Shown here: positions 61,785 through 64,000 of the stretch, piece by piece | Numbering within the stretch: the stretch's first letter is position 1 | Layout of the letters: the number at the start of each line of letters is the position of its first letter | NCBI GenBank assembly: GCA_958496175.1 | Contig: OY292274.1 | Coordinates: 63,746,630-63,810,629 of the forward strand | Origin: Sisyra terminalis | Taxonomy: Eukaryota > Arthropoda > Insecta > Neuroptera > Sisyridae | DNA length: 64,000 nucleotides | Reading direction: 5' to 3' | The notes under the pieces: model-generated | What the model was told of the DNA's origin: nothing | The model's database searches: none | Seen by the model: only the letters and a program-made list of their open reading frames with translations | Translations under genes and position numbers: made by a program

Positions 61785-62095
61785 ATGTTTGGCTATCCTT
61801 TCCCTGATCGTAGCCATTTGTAAGTCTTTGTGCATTTCCTGGAGCATTTATTATTAGCTATAGTGTCTTGGACTAGAACCTCTGTATTATCTCGATGTTG
61901 CTAGCGGTTCCCCATAGAATAACATCTGAATACCTAACGTCTGTAACTTGAGGAATTCGACATTCATTTAAGTAAACAGGAGGATAAGCATTCCTTAAAG
62001 TTGTGAAGGGGACATGAGCGGACTTAGACTCGTTTATTGCGATCATCCATTTCTTGAATTATTCCTAAAGTGTTTTTGGAGCTTTTTGGACGCTG
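61785..62095 (-). pseudogene. Jockey-type reverse transcriptase fossil
   Basis: Minus-strand translation with frame breaks gives INESKSAHVPFTTLRNAYPP, VYLNECRIPQVTDVRYSD, then VILWGTASNIEIIQRF and IINAPGNAQR. These match the NxxKSxHVxFTLR, PxVxLNGxxIPQxxxVKYLG and QLWGTASNSNIEIIQRFQNK signatures of Jockey-like reverse transcriptases. The segment between RYLG and QLWGTAS is deleted. Confidence 0.8.
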
Positions 62096-62184
62096 ATTTA
62101 GAGCGAAAGTCTTTAACTAGCGATGCAATGTCAAAAGAAAAAGAAAATTTTCTTTCTCAACTGTAAACTTGAATATCCTTCAAA

Positions 62185-62510
62185 TTCCTAATATTATAAA
62201 GAGGAAAGATTTTATTGTTTGTTTGCATTGAATAGGCTCCGAAACTACTTGACCGATTTGAAAAATTCTGTCACTGTTGGGAAGCTACACTTTCTCCATT
62301 GAACATAGGCTATATTAAATTATCATTTTATTAAATGTGTTTTTTAAAGTCGACAAAATAGTGCTTTTAAGTATGATTATGTTTTTCGTAAAAGAAATAA
62401 GAGAAATAAAAATTTTCGTATACCAGTACCAATAGCAAATCTGAAAAGAAAATATGATCTACCCCTATGTTATGCAGACGAAGTCGCGGGATCAGCTATA
62501 TATACGAAAA
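62185..62510. mobile_element. Helitron/Helentron-derived non-autonomous fragment
   Basis: TAATATTATAAAGAGGAAAG then GGCTCCGAAACTACTTGACC, GATTTGAAAAATTCTGTCAC and GGGAAGCTACACTTTC form the typical 5' region of insect Helitron-like elements. GCAGACGAAGTCGCGGG followed by CAGCTAT near 62476 matches the usual 3' region. The interior is mostly deleted. Confidence 0.75.
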
Positions 62511-63084
62511 ATTCAAGTATATGCTCAATTGGTGATATAAAATAACATAGTTAAAACTTGAAGGCCAAAATGAGAGAATGGCAGCTTTAAATATAAAGGT
62601 CAGGAATTTGGAACCAGTTTCAGGTATTTATTATTTGTTGTCAATTATAAATACATTAACACCTTTTTCCGAGTCCATAAATTACACCTTTGAATCTGTA
62701 TTTTTCTCATTACCATATTATTTATTTTCACAAGTTGAGAGCAGGTAAAATTCTTTTCAATTTCACACCTATTTGGAATTTATTCGATTTTGCTCACAAT
62801 AAGTTATTATGGAGCAAAGGTCAAAAAAATTGTACTTTAATATTTGTCTACCTGAATTCTACCGTATGATTAAAGAACAGGTTAATCAATTTTGATAATA
62901 TTATATTTTCAGGTACATGTTAGTGTTTTCCTCCAAAAAAAGTATAATGAAGGTCACAGACAAGTCTAATCTAAATAGTTGTACCAATATTTTATTCTGA
63001 TTTCACTTATGGTTCCAATTTAAAGACAGCTTTAATGATTTGATAGAATTTTTTTACGATATCGAAAAATCAGCATACATGAAA
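62511..63084. other. AT-rich DNA, no gene seen
   Basis: No reading frames, RNA genes or repeat ends were recognised. Confidence 0.45.
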
Positions 63085-63087
63085 TCA

Positions 63088-63335
63088 GGGGTGGCCTATA
63101 GATATGATATTGCGGGCCACTTCGGAAATGCATCATAATTCCGGGAGCCTCTTTTGAAGTTATATCTCAAATTCTCCATACTCAATTTAGATAAACTGTA
63201 ATCATTTTGATATTTCGGTTTTCACCAATTTGGTCATTATAAAAGGTATACATTTTATGAAAGCCTGATGCATGTCGGGGGGCGAAAAAATTGTCAAAGG
63301 TGCCTTTTGTGGTCCGCGGGTTGGCTACCTTTGAC
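63088..63335. mobile_element. Probable hAT-type MITE
   Basis: CAGGGGTGGCC at about 63088 with GCGGGCCACTTCGG, and GTGGTCCGCGGGTTGGCTAC near 63310, are imperfect inverted termini of the common animal hAT type. Target duplications do not match clearly, so exact ends are uncertain. Confidence 0.5.
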
Positions 63336-63369
63336 AACGTCTGATTTAAATAAACAATGAATAATCTAA

Positions 63370-63545
63370 CTTTTATCTACTTATATAAAATTGCGGTGTT
63401 TGTTTATGTAGATTTCAAAAACTCAAAAAAATTATCCTTGATTTAGCTCAAATTTTGTCACGATATACAATCCGTTTCAAAGATTGTTTTTATCTTTTTC
63501 TTGCGTCGAAAACATACCTGCGATCGCAAGAAAACGGATTTTTCA
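63370..63545. mobile_element. Possible second Helitron-like fragment
   Basis: TATCTACTTATATAAAATTG followed by GTGTTTGTTTATG and CTCAAATTTTGTCACGATAT resembles the 5' end of Helentron-type elements, closing at GCAAGAAAACGGATTTTTCA. Weaker than the fragment at 62185-62510. Confidence 0.35.
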
Positions 63546-64000
63546 ACGGCCAATATAATAACCGCTAACTGTCAATACTGCATTGTTATGATGGTGCAGT
63601 AATTTTTAAAGGTAGAGCAAATTTTCTCTGAACGTAATTGATAAACGTATATCTTGAAAGTAAGTTATAATTGGTACAGTGAGGAATACTGCGAGTTGAT
63701 AAGGGAGGTGATTCTAATAATTCATAAGCTTTTTTTTGCTAAATTCAATTTATGTATTCACATCCACAGGCTGGCAAGACAACGTCTGCCGGGTTCAGTT
63801 AATTATTAAGATTATTAATATAAACAGTTGATTTATTTTCTAATAGATGGCAGAGCTTGGCAGCCGACAGTATGCGCCATCTAGATAGTCAAAGTTTTTG
63901 TTTGAACTAATATTATTGAATGATGTGAATGATATTGCGGATATTGCTATATCCCTGTACAGAAATAACTGAGGATTAAAAAATTGAAATTAATATAATA
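63546..64000. other. AT-rich end of window
   Basis: TAATAGATGGCAGAG and GCGCCATCTAGATAG near 63842 and 63875 form a small inverted pair. No gene seen. Confidence 0.4.

Noticed and set aside
1..64000. tRNA, rRNA, snRNA or CRISPR features
   Set aside because: No cloverleaf B-box pattern, rRNA core or evenly spaced short repeats with unique spacers were seen; a tRNAscan/Infernal run would be needed to exclude diverged RNA genes.

Overview
This is an AT-rich stretch of an arthropod nuclear genome, almost certainly an insect; a beetle is my guess, not something the sequence proves. Evidence: multi-exon genes with short GT-AG introns, an expanded secreted carboxylesterase family, mariner, hAT, Helitron and Jockey-type debris, and many short inverted-repeat elements. 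There are no bacterial operons, rRNA genes, CRISPR arrays or recognisable tRNAs.

Layout. Positions 1-37,600 form a gene-poor region of repeats and decayed transposons. It holds foldback elements with 8-bp target duplications, a 75-bp minisatellite, a tandem array of a hAT-like MITE, a 9-bp-duplication MITE nested inside other inverted repeats, non-LTR reverse transcriptase fossils, two hAT deletion derivatives and a mariner fossil. Several GC-richer islands (about 8.4, 12.6-14.5, 20.4, 26.2, 29.2 and 36.6 kb) look like regulatory or promoter DNA, but no coding gene can be supported there. Positions 37,672-48,900 hold a truncated mariner, two tandem D-2-hydroxyglutarate dehydrogenase genes (+) with identical intron positions, and a convergent mitochondrial-type UMP-CMP/thymidylate kinase gene (-). 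Positions 51,095-61,230 hold a tandem segmental duplication with two ten-coding-exon carboxylesterase genes (-), one carrying a hAT insertion in intron 1 that its paralogue lacks. The last 2.8 kb is transposon debris.

Functions. The first D2HGDH copy looks like the standard mitochondrial FAD enzyme that oxidises D-2-hydroxyglutarate. The second keeps the metal and flavin motifs but has replaced two substrate-carboxylate-binding residues, so it may use another 2-hydroxy acid. The kinase would phosphorylate dUMP/dCMP/UMP/CMP in mitochondria. The esterases have signal peptides and complete catalytic triads, so they probably act as secreted hydrolases.

Most interesting. Several short inverted-repeat elements carry hammerhead-ribozyme-like cores (CUGANGA, stem II, GAAAC). 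One has a perfect 5-bp stem I. Another pair sits in an element that inserted exactly at the exon 2 splice donor of D2HGDH and duplicated it as a 12-bp target site. This points to a small hammerhead-bearing retroelement family related to Penelope-like elements or retrozymes.
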